A stretch of 64,000 nt of DNA from Bacteroidota bacterium (lineage in GTDB: Bacteria; Bacteroidota; Bacteroidia; Bacteroidales; FEN-979), in assembly GCA_026391805.1 (NCBI GenBank), contig JAPLDJ010000024.1:79020-143019 (forward strand), written 5' to 3'. The notes beneath the pieces are model-generated. The model had not been told where the DNA came from, did not search any database, and was given only the letters and a program-made list of their open reading frames with translations. Numbering within the stretch: the first letter of the stretch is position 1; each line of letters opens with the position of its first letter. Both the position numbers and the translations under genes were made by a program. Shown here in pieces: positions 9,766 through 18,891 of this stretch.

Positions 9766-12700
9766 TTGGATAAGGCACAACTCCTTTCGCTGTTTTTTGA
9801 TGATCCCCGCACCCGTGAGATCACAGAATTCCTGTTTCCCGGAAAGGGAAAAGTGACAGAGTCACAAAGTGACAGAGTAACAGAGTCAGAAAATTTAACT
9901 CAGCAGCTAAGCGACTTAGCAACTCACCAGTTCACCAGTTCACAAGTTCACCAGTTCACCACCCCGCCAGTTCTCCACCTCAAAGGCCTGACCGGCTCCT
10001 CCCGTTCCCTGGTCGCGTCAGCCGTTTTCAGATCGCATCCTTCAGTGCATGTTCACATTCTGCCCGACAGAGAAACCGCAGCCTATTTTTACAATGACCT
10101 GGAGCAGATCCTGGATGAACAGAACGTGGAAACAGAGAAAAAAAAGGTACTCTTCTTTCCCTCTTCATTCAAAAAAAATATCGATTCGGGTCAGAAGGAT
10201 AACCTTGGACTCTTATCCCGGACCGAGATCCTGAACAGGCTTCATGCACGGACCAAAAAGTTCATGATCGTCACTTATCCTGAAGCGTTGTCGGAAAAGG
10301 TCGTAAACAAGAAATTCCTGGATAAAAACACGCTGAAGCTGAAATCCGGGGAGGCTGTTTCCCTTGAATTCGTTTTGGATCTGCTGATCGAATATGAGTT
10401 CGAACGGGTGGACTTTGTAATCGAACCGGGCCAGTTTTCCCTGCGCGGCGGACTGATCGACGTCTATTCATTTTCCGGGGATCATCCGTACCGCATCGAA
10501 TTTGAGGGCGACAATGTAGCCTCCATCCGGAGCTTTGACCCGACCACGCAGCTTTCTATCGAGAAGAAAGCGGAGATCACCATCATCCCTGATATCCGCA
10601 TCAACCGTGAAAAAAGGATCAAATATGACCCCGTTTTTACATTCCTGCCCGATGAATCGGTGATCTGGGCGGACGATGTCCGGTTCACTGTTGACATGCT
10701 CGATAAACAGAACGATGATGAACTTTTCCTGTCGGGAAAGGCTTTCCTGGAAGAGACCGGGCGGTTCCCCCGGATTGAATATGGTCTGCAGTTTTATTTT
10801 CCTGCAGATAAGCTGTTTGAATACTCAGTTTCACCGCAGCCTTCTTTCAACAAAAATTTTGATCTTCTTTTTAAGACACTGGAGGAGAACAGGGGAAACG
10901 GGATCCGGAACATCCTCCTGGCCGATAATCCGAAGCAGGCTGAAAGGTTGAACAGTATCCTGGATGAGATCCAGACGAAAATATCAGAGATTGATCCGAA
11001 CACAGTCGGCAGTCGGCAGTCGGCAGTCGGCAGTCAGCAGTCGGCAGTCGGCAGTCAGCAGTCGGCAGTCGGCAGTCATGTGTCGCCGCTCACTTTTCAC
11101 GATCTCCAGACAACCATCAATTTCTCCCTTCACGAAGGCTTCATAGAAAAAGAGCTGAAGATCGCCTGCTTTACCGACCACCAGATCTTTGAACGTTACC
11201 ACCGCTATCATCTGCGCGATGGTTATGTGGCCAAGGAGGCGCTGACACTGAAGGAGCTGTATGATCTGCGTCCCGGAGATTTTGTAACCCACATCGATCA
11301 CGGGATCGGGCGGTTCGACGGGCTCGAGAAGATCATGAACCAGGATAAGGAACAGGAGGCGATACGGCTCATCTATAAGAATAACGACATCCTTTATGTC
11401 AGCATCCATTCGCTGCACCGGATATCGAAATATGTCGGGAAGGAGGGAACGGCGCCGGTGCTGAACCGGCTTGGCTCGGATGCCTGGAACAAGCTCAAAA
11501 ACAAAACCAAAAGCAGGGTCAAGGACATTGCACGCGAGCTTATCCGGCTGTATGCTGAGCGCAGGGCTGCAAAGGGAGTGGCCTGCTCGCCCGATACATA
11601 CCTGCAAACCGAGCTCGAGGCTTCGTTCATATATGAAGATACCCCCGACCAGTTGAAGGCCACTGTTGACGTGAAAAAAGACCTCGAAGCGGAATTCCCG
11701 ATGGACCGGCTGGTTTGCGGCGATGTTGGCTTCGGGAAAACCGAAATAGCGATCCGCGCCGCCTTCAAGGTGGTTTCTGAAAGCCGCCAGGTGGCGATCC
11801 TGGTCCCGACAACCATCCTTGCCCTTCAGCACTTCAAAACGTTTTCCGAACGCCTGAAGGATTTCCCCTGCACTACCGAATACATCAACCGCTTTAAATC
11901 TGCAAAAGATCAAACCCGGATACTAAAGGACCTGGAGGAGGGAAAAATTGATATCCTCATCGGCACGCACCGGCTGCTCAGCAAGGATATAAAATTCAAG
12001 GACCTTGGGCTTCTGGTAATTGACGAAGAGCAGAAATTCGGCGTCTCCTCCAAGGAAAAGATCAAGCACTTTAAGGTGAATGTGGATTCGCTCACGCTTA
12101 CGGCTACGCCTATTCCGCGTACACTCCAGTTCTCGCTGATGGGGGCGAGGGACCTTTCGATCATCAACACCCCGCCGCCCAACCGGTACCCGGTGCAAAC
12201 CGAGATCCATCCTTTCCGCGAAGAGATCATCCGGGAAGCTATTCAGTATGAACTTTCGCGGGGAGGGCAGGTCTTCTTCGTCACCACACGGGTTCAGAAC
12301 ATCACCGAAATCGCCGGGATGGTGCAGCGGATGGTACCCAAGGCGCGGGTGGCCATCGCACACGGACAGATGGAAGGGCACAAGCTGGAGCGCATGATGG
12401 TCGATTTCATTGAAGGGGATTTCGATGTTCTGGTGGCAACGACCATTATAGAATCGGGGCTCGATATTTCCAATGTCAACACCATCATCATCAACGATGC
12501 ACATCATTACGGCCTCAGCGACCTTCACCAGTTACGTGGCCGTGTAGGACGGTCGAACAAAAAAGCATTCTGCTACCTGCTGGCGCCGCCGATGTCATTG
12601 CTCACCGATGAGGCCCGGAAACGCCTGAGGGCCATCGAGGAGTTTTCCGAACTGGGATCCGGCTTCAACATTGCCATGCGTGACCTTGACATCCGCGGGG

Positions 12701-13302
12701 CCGGAAACATCCTGGGCGCCGAGCAGAGCGGATTTATTTCCGAGATCGGCTTCGATATGTACCAGAAGATCCTCGACGAGGCCATCCTTGAGCTGAAGGA
12801 ACAGGATTTCAAGGATGTTTTCAAAGAAGAACTCCCGAAAGAATTTGTGCGGGAATGCCAGATCGAAACCGACCTTGAGATCCTGATCCCCGACGACTAC
12901 ATCACCAACATCACCGAACGGCTCAGCCTTTACAAAGAACTCGATTCACTGGTTTCAGAATACGATCTTGTGAAGTTCAGGGGAAAACTGGAAGACCGCT
13001 TCGGGCCGGTGCCGGAACAGACAATAGCGCTCCTGGATACGATCCGGCTCAGGCAGCTGGCCAGGACCATCGGATTTGAAAAACTGGTTCTTCGCAACAA
13101 CCGCCTGGCCTGCTATTTCATCAGCAATGAAGATTCCGAGTATTTCCAGTCCCCCCAGTTCACAGCCATCCTTGAATACATTAAAGCCAATCCACCCAAT
13201 TGCAGGATGAAGGAAGAGAAAGAAAGGCTGATGCTGATTTTTCCTGAAATAAGGAAAGTAAAGCATGCCCTTGAAGCACTGGAACAACTGCCGGTCGTGT
13301 AA
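9766..13302 (+). CDS. mfd: Transcription-repair coupling factor Mfd with two in-frame repeat insertions
   Basis: ATP-driven translocase that removes RNA polymerase stalled at DNA damage and recruits UvrA. It has 1178 residues: an N-terminal UvrB-like module, the RNA-polymerase-interacting domain (FVTHIDHGIGRFDGLE near residue 505), Walker A GDVGFGKTE near 652, DEEQ near 753, a helicase C-terminal domain with HQLRGRVGRS, and the TRCF domain at the end. The start appears to be the TTG at 9766. Residues about 29-68 and 413-439 are low-complexity peptides encoded by dispersed intergenic repeats. The frame stays open across both, and all helicase motifs are intact, so the gene is probably functional. 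Confidence 0.96.
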   Translation: MDKAQLLSLFFDDPRTREITEFLFPGKGKVTESQSDRVTESENLTQQLSDLATHQFTSSQVHQFTTPPVLHLKGLTGSSRSLVASAVFRSHPSVHVHILPDRETAAYFYNDLEQILDEQNVETEKKKVLFFPSSFKKNIDSGQKDNLGLLSRTEILNRLHARTKKFMIVTYPEALSEKVVNKKFLDKNTLKLKSGEAVSLEFVLDLLIEYEFERVDFVIEPGQFSLRGGLIDVYSFSGDHPYRIEFEGDNVASIRSFDPTTQLSIEKKAEITIIPDIRINREKRIKYDPVFTFLPDESVIWADDVRFTVDMLDKQNDDELFLSGKAFLEETGRFPRIEYGLQFYFPADKLFEYSVSPQPSFNKNFDLLFKTLEENRGNGIRNILLADNPKQAERLNSILDEIQTKISEIDPNTVGSRQSAVGSQQSAVGSQQSAVGSHVSPLTFHDLQTTINFSLHEGFIEKELKIACFTDHQIFERYHRYHLRDGYVAKEALTLKELYDLRPGDFVTHIDHGIGRFDGLEKIMNQDKEQEAIRLIYKNNDILYVSIHSLHRISKYVGKEGTAPVLNRLGSDAWNKLKNKTKSRVKDIARELIRLYAERRAAKGVACSPDTYLQTELEASFIYEDTPDQLKATVDVKKDLEAEFPMDRLVCGDVGFGKTEIAIRAAFKVVSESRQVAILVPTTILALQHFKTFSERLKDFPCTTEYINRFKSAKDQTRILKDLEEGKIDILIGTHRLLSKDIKFKDLGLLVIDEEQKFGVSSKEKIKHFKVNVDSLTLTATPIPRTLQFSLMGARDLSIINTPPPNRYPVQTEIHPFREEIIREAIQYELSRGGQVFFVTTRVQNITEIAGMVQRMVPKARVAIAHGQMEGHKLERMMVDFIEGDFDVLVATTIIESGLDISNVNTIIINDAHHYGLSDLHQLRGRVGRSNKKAFCYLLAPPMSLLTDEARKRLRAIEEFSELGSGFNIAMRDLDIRGAGNILGAEQSGFISEIGFDMYQKILDEAILELKEQDFKDVFKEELPKEFVRECQIETDLEILIPDDYITNITERLSLYKELDSLVSEYDLVKFRGKLEDRFGPVPEQTIALLDTIRLRQLARTIGFEKLVLRNNRLACYFISNEDSEYFQSPQFTAILEYIKANPPNCRMKEEKERLMLIFPEIRKVKHALEALEQLPVV
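9850..9968. repeat. In-frame repeat insertion in mfd (GTGACAGA plus GGTGAACT families)
   Basis: The segment starts with GTGACAGAGT(C/A)ACA units, the same word found between genes at 23938-23978, and continues with TTCACCAGTTCACC units. The latter are the reverse complement of the GGTGAACT repeat at 7063-7088. It adds about 40 Ser/Thr/Gln-rich residues to Mfd after FPGKGK, before LHLKGL. Confidence 0.85.
11002..11082. repeat. In-frame CAGTCRG array in mfd
   Basis: About eleven copies of the 7-base word CAGTCRG. Because 7 is not a multiple of 3, three units (21 bases) make one seven-residue peptide period, read as QSAVGSQ or QSAVGSR. The same word is intergenic at 1845, 21070, 38006, 38187 and 38748. 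The insertion falls between the UvrB-like module and the polymerase-interacting domain. Confidence 0.9.
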
Positions 13303-13336
13303 AAACTCACTCCTGTAAGAGGCTGTCCAAAAAATG

Positions 13337-13440
13337 GTTTCTCGCAGAGAACGCAAAGATTTTCGCAAAGGACGCTAAGAGTAACTATTAAGAATCATAC
13401 CCTTTGCGAATTTTGCGGTTCATCTTTGCGGCCTTTGCGT
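13337..13440. repeat. CGCAGAGAACGCAAAG intergenic repeat
   Basis: A run of related words (cgcagagaacgcaaag, ttcgcaaaggacgc, tttgcgaattttgcgg, ctttgcggcctttgcgtg) after mfd. It belongs to the same broad type as the runs at 49757-49852 and 61816-61930. No coding potential is seen. Confidence 0.7.
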
Positions 13441-13506
13441 GAACGATTTTTAACCTTTTGATACAACATCAGCCTCGTTTCTACGCGACAGTGGATGAGT
13501 TAATAA

Positions 13507-13540
13507 AAAAAGGATGCTGCAACACTGCAACATCCTTTTT
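13507..13540. terminator. Bidirectional terminator between mfd and DUF5689 gene
   Basis: Ten-base stem AAAAAGGATG/CATCCTTTTT with a 14-base loop and U-runs on either strand. It sits between the convergent mfd and DUF5689 genes. Confidence 0.8.
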
Positions 13541-13559
13541 CTCTGAAGTAAAAGGAGGA

Positions 13560-14879
13560 TTAATTCTTCTTCCCTGTCAGTTTGAAGGTATCCATTTCCC
13601 AGCTTGTCGAACTGCTGGCCGCAGCTCCTGAGGACCTGTAACGGAAAGCAATGTAAACCTTCTGGTGGTAAGCCGACAGGCTGATATCTCCGCTTGAAGT
13701 CCATGCGCCGCTGCCTGCCGGTGACAATGTACACTGAACATCACTCCATGTTGCTGGTGTCGGATCTCCGCTCCCGGAGTAGTCTGTTGAAATTTTTACT
13801 TCCATCGGAGTAGGCTGGCCGGAATCGCTGTACTTTGCCCAGGTCTTGAACGTGAGAATAGGGTTAGTAATATTTGTAAGGTCAAGTGCCGGCGACATAA
13901 GCCACGTTTCGCATGCACCGCTGCCGCCATATCCGTTTGCGGCCATTGATGCATAGGTAGAACTCCATGTCCATGGTTTATTGCCAGTGACACTGAAGAT
14001 GGGCCACTCGGAACCCGGGTCCGCATCGAAATTATTTTTGTAGATGACCGTCTGTCCTGTATCGGCAAATGCAACCATGTCATTCAAATCCCTGACAAGC
14101 AATTCGTATTTCCCGTTAAAGACCGTCAGAATCCCCTGAACCGTTCCGACACCCTGCGGCAGGAGATTGTTGGCAAAGCTCGCGTAGTTGCTGGTGTAGA
14201 GAATAAAATCATATCCGTTGATCTGGATCGTGGTCCCATCGATATCGCCAATGGGGCGGGATGTAGTGACACCACCTGTAACAAAGGGTGAACCGGCATC
14301 CGGGAAACGCACCTCCGGGACTGCAATCAGCTTGCTGAAGAGTTTGGGTGCAGGAGCTGTAACATCGAACGTTTCCGGCACGGGTGGTTTACCGGGCAGG
14401 CTGTCGAGGTAGATATGGCTTTTAATCATGGATGAAGGCATTCTTCCGATCCCTCCATTATAGATATATCCAAGCTCAAGGGCACCGCCGTACAATCCGA
14501 GGTACAAGCCCTGGCATTTTATATACACACGCTGACCAATCTTGAACTGGGTGTAAAGATCGGCCTGGTCGATCTCAAAATCAATCCCTCCTGTACTGTC
14601 CTGGATGTATAATTTCTTATAGATATTACCGGATTGATCATTCCCGGCAACGATTCCCATGATGACGATGGAATCATTGATCCTGACCGTGTCTGTATGG
14701 ACTCCATACAATTTAACCAGGGTATCCATAGTGGCATTGGCCGGGAAATTGACATATGGAATGATTACGGGTGGTTCATCAAAATCTTTCTTGACGCAAC
14801 CTGTCAGTGCCGCAATTACAAAGGCCAGTAAACCCATTGTTAGAATAATTCCTGATTTCTTTACTGATAAATATTTCAT
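13560..14879 (-). CDS. DUF5689 lipoprotein with C-terminal choice-of-anchor J-like domain
   Basis: Exported lipoprotein of 439 residues. A signal peptide ends in a lipobox (LTGC, Cys near residue 28). Residues about 45-270 fit the DUF5689 family, an OB-like domain common in Bacteroidota surface proteins (IVMGIVAGNDQSGNIYKKLY, LYIQDSTGGIDFEI). The last 165 residues fit the jelly-roll type often called choice-of-anchor J or DUF5017 (ETWLMSPALDLTNI, WSDVQCTLSP). It is downstream of a TonB-dependent receptor on the same strand (74-base gap) and is probably its surface partner. The ligand is unknown; the neighbouring nuclease suggests nucleic acid or nucleotide uptake, which is only inference. Confidence 0.85.
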   Translation of the reverse strand: MKYLSVKKSGIILTMGLLAFVIAALTGCVKKDFDEPPVIIPYVNFPANATMDTLVKLYGVHTDTVRINDSIVIMGIVAGNDQSGNIYKKLYIQDSTGGIDFEIDQADLYTQFKIGQRVYIKCQGLYLGLYGGALELGYIYNGGIGRMPSSMIKSHIYLDSLPGKPPVPETFDVTAPAPKLFSKLIAVPEVRFPDAGSPFVTGGVTTSRPIGDIDGTTIQINGYDFILYTSNYASFANNLLPQGVGTVQGILTVFNGKYELLVRDLNDMVAFADTGQTVIYKNNFDADPGSEWPIFSVTGNKPWTWSSTYASMAANGYGGSGACETWLMSPALDLTNITNPILTFKTWAKYSDSGQPTPMEVKISTDYSGSGDPTPATWSDVQCTLSPAGSGAWTSSGDISLSAYHQKVYIAFRYRSSGAAASSSTSWEMDTFKLTGKKN

Positions 14880-14953
14880 GGTTCTTATTATTTATTATCT
14901 ATGTTTATAGTTTTCTTTTTTCTGACATCTGATCTCTGACTTCAGACTTCCGT

Positions 14954-17671
14954 TTATATCCTGAACCCGATGTTCAGGAAGAAAGTCCTTCCGTAATAAT
15001 AGAGGTACTTCGGCGGGAAGGTGCTGACATCCTTGTTGATGAAGTCAAAACGGTTCTGCTCGTAGCCCCAGGTCTGGATCTCTTTTGAGTTGAGGATGTT
15101 GGTGACGCTCAGGTTGATGTTGATGAAATACTTGTATTTGATGCGGATCGATTTTCCCAGCGACGCGTCCAATGTAAAGCCGCTCTTCAGCTTTGTTTCC
15201 TGCGTGATCTCTGCGATCTTCGGATCGCCTGGTCCGAGACCGGAGATGGCAGCCTCGGTCCTTCTTTCCGGCGTAAAGCTGAGCCAGTTGTTATCGCAAT
15301 AATTGGCATTGATATCGAAGAACCAGTATTTGTAATTAAATTTAAACCCTCCCGAAAGCGCTGTCTGGGGCGTACTCGGCACATAAAAATTCTTTATGTA
15401 GGTGATGCCGGTACTATCCGGAATGGTTCCGTTATCGGCTGACACAGTAGTGATCGGACGGGAGGTGAAGATGTAATTGCCGATAGCGGCAACGCCGATC
15501 ACCGACATCCACTTGGTCGCCTTTACCTCGGCTCCGAATTCAACGCCCTGGTGTGTGCGGTCAATGCCTGTGCTGACGTTGTTTACATAGGTGCGCAGTA
15601 CATCATCATAATAGCTGATGATGGCCGTTCCATCAAGGAAGCGGGTATAATAATAGGTAGCGCGCAGGCTCAGCCAGGGATAACGGATGATGTAGCTGGC
15701 ATCGCCGCCATATGACTTCTCGCTTGTCAAATCCTTGGCGACATCGTTGCGTGTTCGTGGTGAAACAAAGCTGTTGCTGAATAAGGGTGCCTTTGTTTCA
15801 TAAAACCCGCTGGCTTTCAGGAAATGCCGCCCGCTGATCTTGTATGTAACACCGCCCCTGATCCCGTAATTAAAGTACTGGTATATGCTTGATTTTCCGT
15901 AGGAATTATTCGGATGACGTCCGTTTTTGTAATAACCGGTACGCCAGAATTCCGTTCCTGTCAGTGACGCTGCAACATAAAAGTCGACCTTGTTATAGGT
16001 GAAAGCACCCTGTCCCCAGAGGTTCAGGTTGTTCATATTTACATCGTAGTTGTATCCGAACTTATCGCCCTTGTTAATGACCTGATTGGGATTGTTGAGG
16101 TCGAGCTGGGCGCTGGCCGAATCGCCGGGGAAGTCCTGTTCGTTGTACTGGTCGATGTTGACCCAGTATCCTCCGCCAAGCAGATCTTCCAGGATCTTGT
16201 AATGACTTGCCTTGTAAAGCTTGAAATTGACCCCTCCCGTTGCAGTAATGTGTTCATTGACCTCCTTGTTCAGGGCGGTATTGAAGATGAACTGGCTGGT
16301 CTTGGTTTCATTTCTTTCAACAATGTAACGGGCCTGCTGGCCTTCCCCATTGCTCAGCCTGTTGATGGCGTATAGCTTGTCCCAGTTGACCTGGCGGGTA
16401 TTCACATCATTCTGCCATTGATTCGTGATCAGCTGCTGGGTATATTCATCCAGGTGGTTGACGTAATCGGGCTTGTAGCTGGGCAGGTAGCGGTAATAAT
16501 CAGGACGGGGGTCCGGGGCGTTGTACCAGTTGAGCGAAGTCCAGCCGTTTGTTCCAAAAGAATAATTAACGGCTGTGTTCAGCTTTGTTTTTTCATTGAT
16601 GGTCCAGATGTGGTTCAGGATGAATTCGGGTTCATTGTTTGAACGGACGCGTGCATTCCTTTTCTCACCGTTCTGGTAGCCCCAGTTCGGGTTGTAATAG
16701 TTGCTTCCGGTAAGATCATAGGCTTCCTGGAAAGTGGCCGACTGTGTTCCCCGTTTCGTGGGAGCACCAAACACGGTTAGTGCAAGGCTGTGATTTTTCC
16801 CGAATTTCTTTTCGACTGCAAGGAAATAAGCCCATGCATCGTACCAGGTCCCGTCAACATACCCTTCCTGCGCCCAGCGGCGTGATCCGCTGACCGTAAA
16901 GGCCCAGCCATTCTTCATCAGGCCGGTGGAATAAGTCAGCTGGATGCGGTTCTGGTAAGTGCGGTTCGAGAGGGAATAAGAGAGTTTGATCTGTTTCCTG
17001 TAATTTGAAGCCCGTGTATCAATGTTTGTGACTCCCCCGATGTTGCTGTATGAAAGCGGTGTCGGGTCGTAATACATATAGATCTGTTTGTTCCGCATGG
17101 CGTCATTCAGTCCGCCCCAGTCACTGAAATTGATACGGCCGTTTTCAGCATCACTGACGTCTGTGCCGTTGATCAGTACGCCGCGGTTGTCTGCATCATA
17201 GCCCCTGGGGCGGAATGAGAGCGAACCGAAGGTATAACCTGCCGTAGAGGTGAATATGTCTTCTGAAGAATGCAAAAGCCCGGAAATATTCTGGTCCTTG
17301 TTCTCGTCATCCTGGTCAAGGATAATCGTGCTGATCTCAGGAAGAGATTCTGATTCCGCTGCCTTTTTCTTCAGTTCAAAAGGAGAGAAAGAAAATGTCT
17401 CTGCACTCAATTCAAACGTTTTTTCAACGCTTTCATAATTTTCTCCACTGACCGTTGCAGTGTATTTGCCATAGGGGACATTTTTTATTTCAAAGGAACC
17501 CAGTGAATCCGTCACAGTGCTCAGGTTCAGGGAAGTGATCGTAATGGTTGCCTTGGAAACTGCCTTCCCGGTTCCGCTTTCAATGATCTTCCCGGTTACC
17601 TTTCCGTTCTGGGCATTCACGAAAGAAAATAGGAATAAGAAAAGTCCCAGCAGGGATAGAAATCTTTTCAT
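14954..17671 (-). CDS. TonB-dependent outer-membrane receptor with CarboxypepD_reg-like N-domain
   Basis: Outer-membrane energy-coupled importer of 905 residues. A signal peptide (cleavage after VNA) is followed by a carboxypeptidase-regulatory-like Ig domain at about 22-105, a plug domain around 120-220 (LSFRPRGYDADNRGVLING), and a 22-strand-type barrel ending with the typical aromatic-terminated strand YYYGRTFFLNIGFRI. It is not a SusC signature pair: no SusD is next to it. A TAGGTTTG box at 17708-17701 (minus strand) is a plausible promoter. It probably forms a unit with the DUF5689 lipoprotein downstream. Confidence 0.92.
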   Translation of the reverse strand: MKRFLSLLGLFLFLFSFVNAQNGKVTGKIIESGTGKAVSKATITITSLNLSTVTDSLGSFEIKNVPYGKYTATVSGENYESVEKTFELSAETFSFSPFELKKKAAESESLPEISTIILDQDDENKDQNISGLLHSSEDIFTSTAGYTFGSLSFRPRGYDADNRGVLINGTDVSDAENGRINFSDWGGLNDAMRNKQIYMYYDPTPLSYSNIGGVTNIDTRASNYRKQIKLSYSLSNRTYQNRIQLTYSTGLMKNGWAFTVSGSRRWAQEGYVDGTWYDAWAYFLAVEKKFGKNHSLALTVFGAPTKRGTQSATFQEAYDLTGSNYYNPNWGYQNGEKRNARVRSNNEPEFILNHIWTINEKTKLNTAVNYSFGTNGWTSLNWYNAPDPRPDYYRYLPSYKPDYVNHLDEYTQQLITNQWQNDVNTRQVNWDKLYAINRLSNGEGQQARYIVERNETKTSQFIFNTALNKEVNEHITATGGVNFKLYKASHYKILEDLLGGGYWVNIDQYNEQDFPGDSASAQLDLNNPNQVINKGDKFGYNYDVNMNNLNLWGQGAFTYNKVDFYVAASLTGTEFWRTGYYKNGRHPNNSYGKSSIYQYFNYGIRGGVTYKISGRHFLKASGFYETKAPLFSNSFVSPRTRNDVAKDLTSEKSYGGDASYIIRYPWLSLRATYYYTRFLDGTAIISYYDDVLRTYVNNVSTGIDRTHQGVEFGAEVKATKWMSVIGVAAIGNYIFTSRPITTVSADNGTIPDSTGITYIKNFYVPSTPQTALSGGFKFNYKYWFFDINANYCDNNWLSFTPERRTEAAISGLGPGDPKIAEITQETKLKSGFTLDASLGKSIRIKYKYFININLSVTNILNSKEIQTWGYEQNRFDFINKDVSTFPPKYLYYYGRTFFLNIGFRI

Positions 17672-17700
17672 CAGTTAAAATTTAGTTAAATTTAAGTTTG

Positions 17701-17708
17701 CAAACCTA
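17701..17708 (-). promoter_or_regulatory. -7 element before the TonB-dependent receptor
   Basis: On the minus strand the bases read TAGGTTTG (TAnnTTTG), 30 bases before the receptor ATG. No good -33 TTTG is present. Confidence 0.5.
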
Positions 17709-17768
17709 AGGATTTTTTCCACATCAGATGAAAAATGATCGTAATTTTGACCGGTTAAAAATTAGACT

Positions 17769-18824
17769 GTGAAAAGACTTACCTACTACTCGTTAATTCT
17801 CCTGTTCGCTTTGCTGACGGGTGCGAACCAGAATTCCGTTGCCCAGGGAAAACCGGCAAAGATTGCATGCGTTGCCTTCTACAACCTTGAAAATCTTTTT
17901 GATACCATTGATGATCCCATTACCGATGATGTGGAATTTACCCCGAACGGGCCAAGCCGATGGAATTCGGAAAGGTATTATGCAAAATTGAAGAACCTGG
18001 CAAAGGTCATCTCCCAGATCGGCGATGATCTTACAAAAGACGGCCCCATCATGATGGGCGTCTCTGAAGTGGAAAACAGGCAGGTGGTCGAAGATCTCCT
18101 TAATACCCCGCCGCTGAAGGAAATGGGGTACAAGGTCGTGCATTATGATTCCCCCGACAAGAGAGGCATCGATGTTTCATTTATTTACCGCTCAAAGTTT
18201 TTCCAGGTCACTTCTTCAAGTGCGCATCCGTTTAAAATTGAGAACCTGCCGGATTTCTATACCCGCGACATCCTGCAGGTAGACGGAACCCTTGAAGGGG
18301 AAAAGATCCATGTGCTCGTGAATCACTGGCCATCGCGAAGCGGAGGCGAAGTTGAAAGCAGGTTCAAGCGAAATGCGGCAGCGGACCTGTGCCTGTCGAT
18401 TGTCCAGTCAATCTATAAGGAAGAACCCAATGCAAAGATCATCATTATGGGCGACCTGAACGACGATCCGGTGGACGAAAGCCTGATGAAACACCTGAAA
18501 GTGAAAACCAAACCGGAAAACACAGGTCCCGGCGACCTCTTTGACCCGATGTGGCAGATGTACAAGGATGGAATCGGATCCCTTGCATACAAGGACAGCT
18601 GGAACCTGTTCGACCAGATCATTGTTTCCGGTCCGCTGATGGCCAAAAACAACACGGGGTACCGGTTTCTGAAGGCCCGGATCTTTAAGAAGTCATTTAT
18701 GCTGCAAAAAGAGGGGGCCTATGAGGGGTATCCGTTCCGCACCTATGCAGCCGGCGTTTACATGGGTGGCTACAGCGATCACTTTCCGGCCTATATTTTC
18801 CTGGTAAAGGAAGTTAAAAAATAG
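17769..18824 (+). CDS. Exported endonuclease/exonuclease/phosphatase family protein
   Basis: Metal-dependent phosphodiesterase of the EEP (DNase I-like) fold, 351 residues, with an N-terminal signal peptide ending near NSVAQG. Family motifs are FYNLENLFDT near residue 38, SEVENRQVVEDLL near 97, NHWPSRSGGE, GDLNDDPVDE near 230, and the catalytic GGYSDHFPAYIF near the C-terminus. GTG start at 17769. It is divergent from the TonB receptor/DUF5689 pair, with a 97-base gap, a layout consistent with degradation of extracellular nucleic acid coupled to uptake; the real substrate is not shown by the sequence. Confidence 0.9.
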   Translation: MKRLTYYSLILLFALLTGANQNSVAQGKPAKIACVAFYNLENLFDTIDDPITDDVEFTPNGPSRWNSERYYAKLKNLAKVISQIGDDLTKDGPIMMGVSEVENRQVVEDLLNTPPLKEMGYKVVHYDSPDKRGIDVSFIYRSKFFQVTSSSAHPFKIENLPDFYTRDILQVDGTLEGEKIHVLVNHWPSRSGGEVESRFKRNAAADLCLSIVQSIYKEEPNAKIIIMGDLNDDPVDESLMKHLKVKTKPENTGPGDLFDPMWQMYKDGIGSLAYKDSWNLFDQIIVSGPLMAKNNTGYRFLKARIFKKSFMLQKEGAYEGYPFRTYAAGVYMGGYSDHFPAYIFLVKEVKK

Positions 18825-18891
18825 TACCGCCCGAACGGTGTGTTTTTTTATTCCGGAAGAATGATTTATTTTCGTACAAAAAATAAACCCT

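Noticed and set aside
11002-11082. CRISPR-like array
   Set aside because: The units are 7 bases with no spacers, and the segment is coding; the same holds for 38748-38810.
9766-11100. Frameshift or pseudogene in mfd at the repeats
   Set aside because: The frame is open from 9766 to 13302 and all domains on both sides of each insertion are complete.
10984-11913. 309-codon open frame opposite mfd
   Set aside because: It lies wholly within mfd, has no recognisable domain, and part of it is the CAGTCRG repeat read backward; it is a shadow of mfd.
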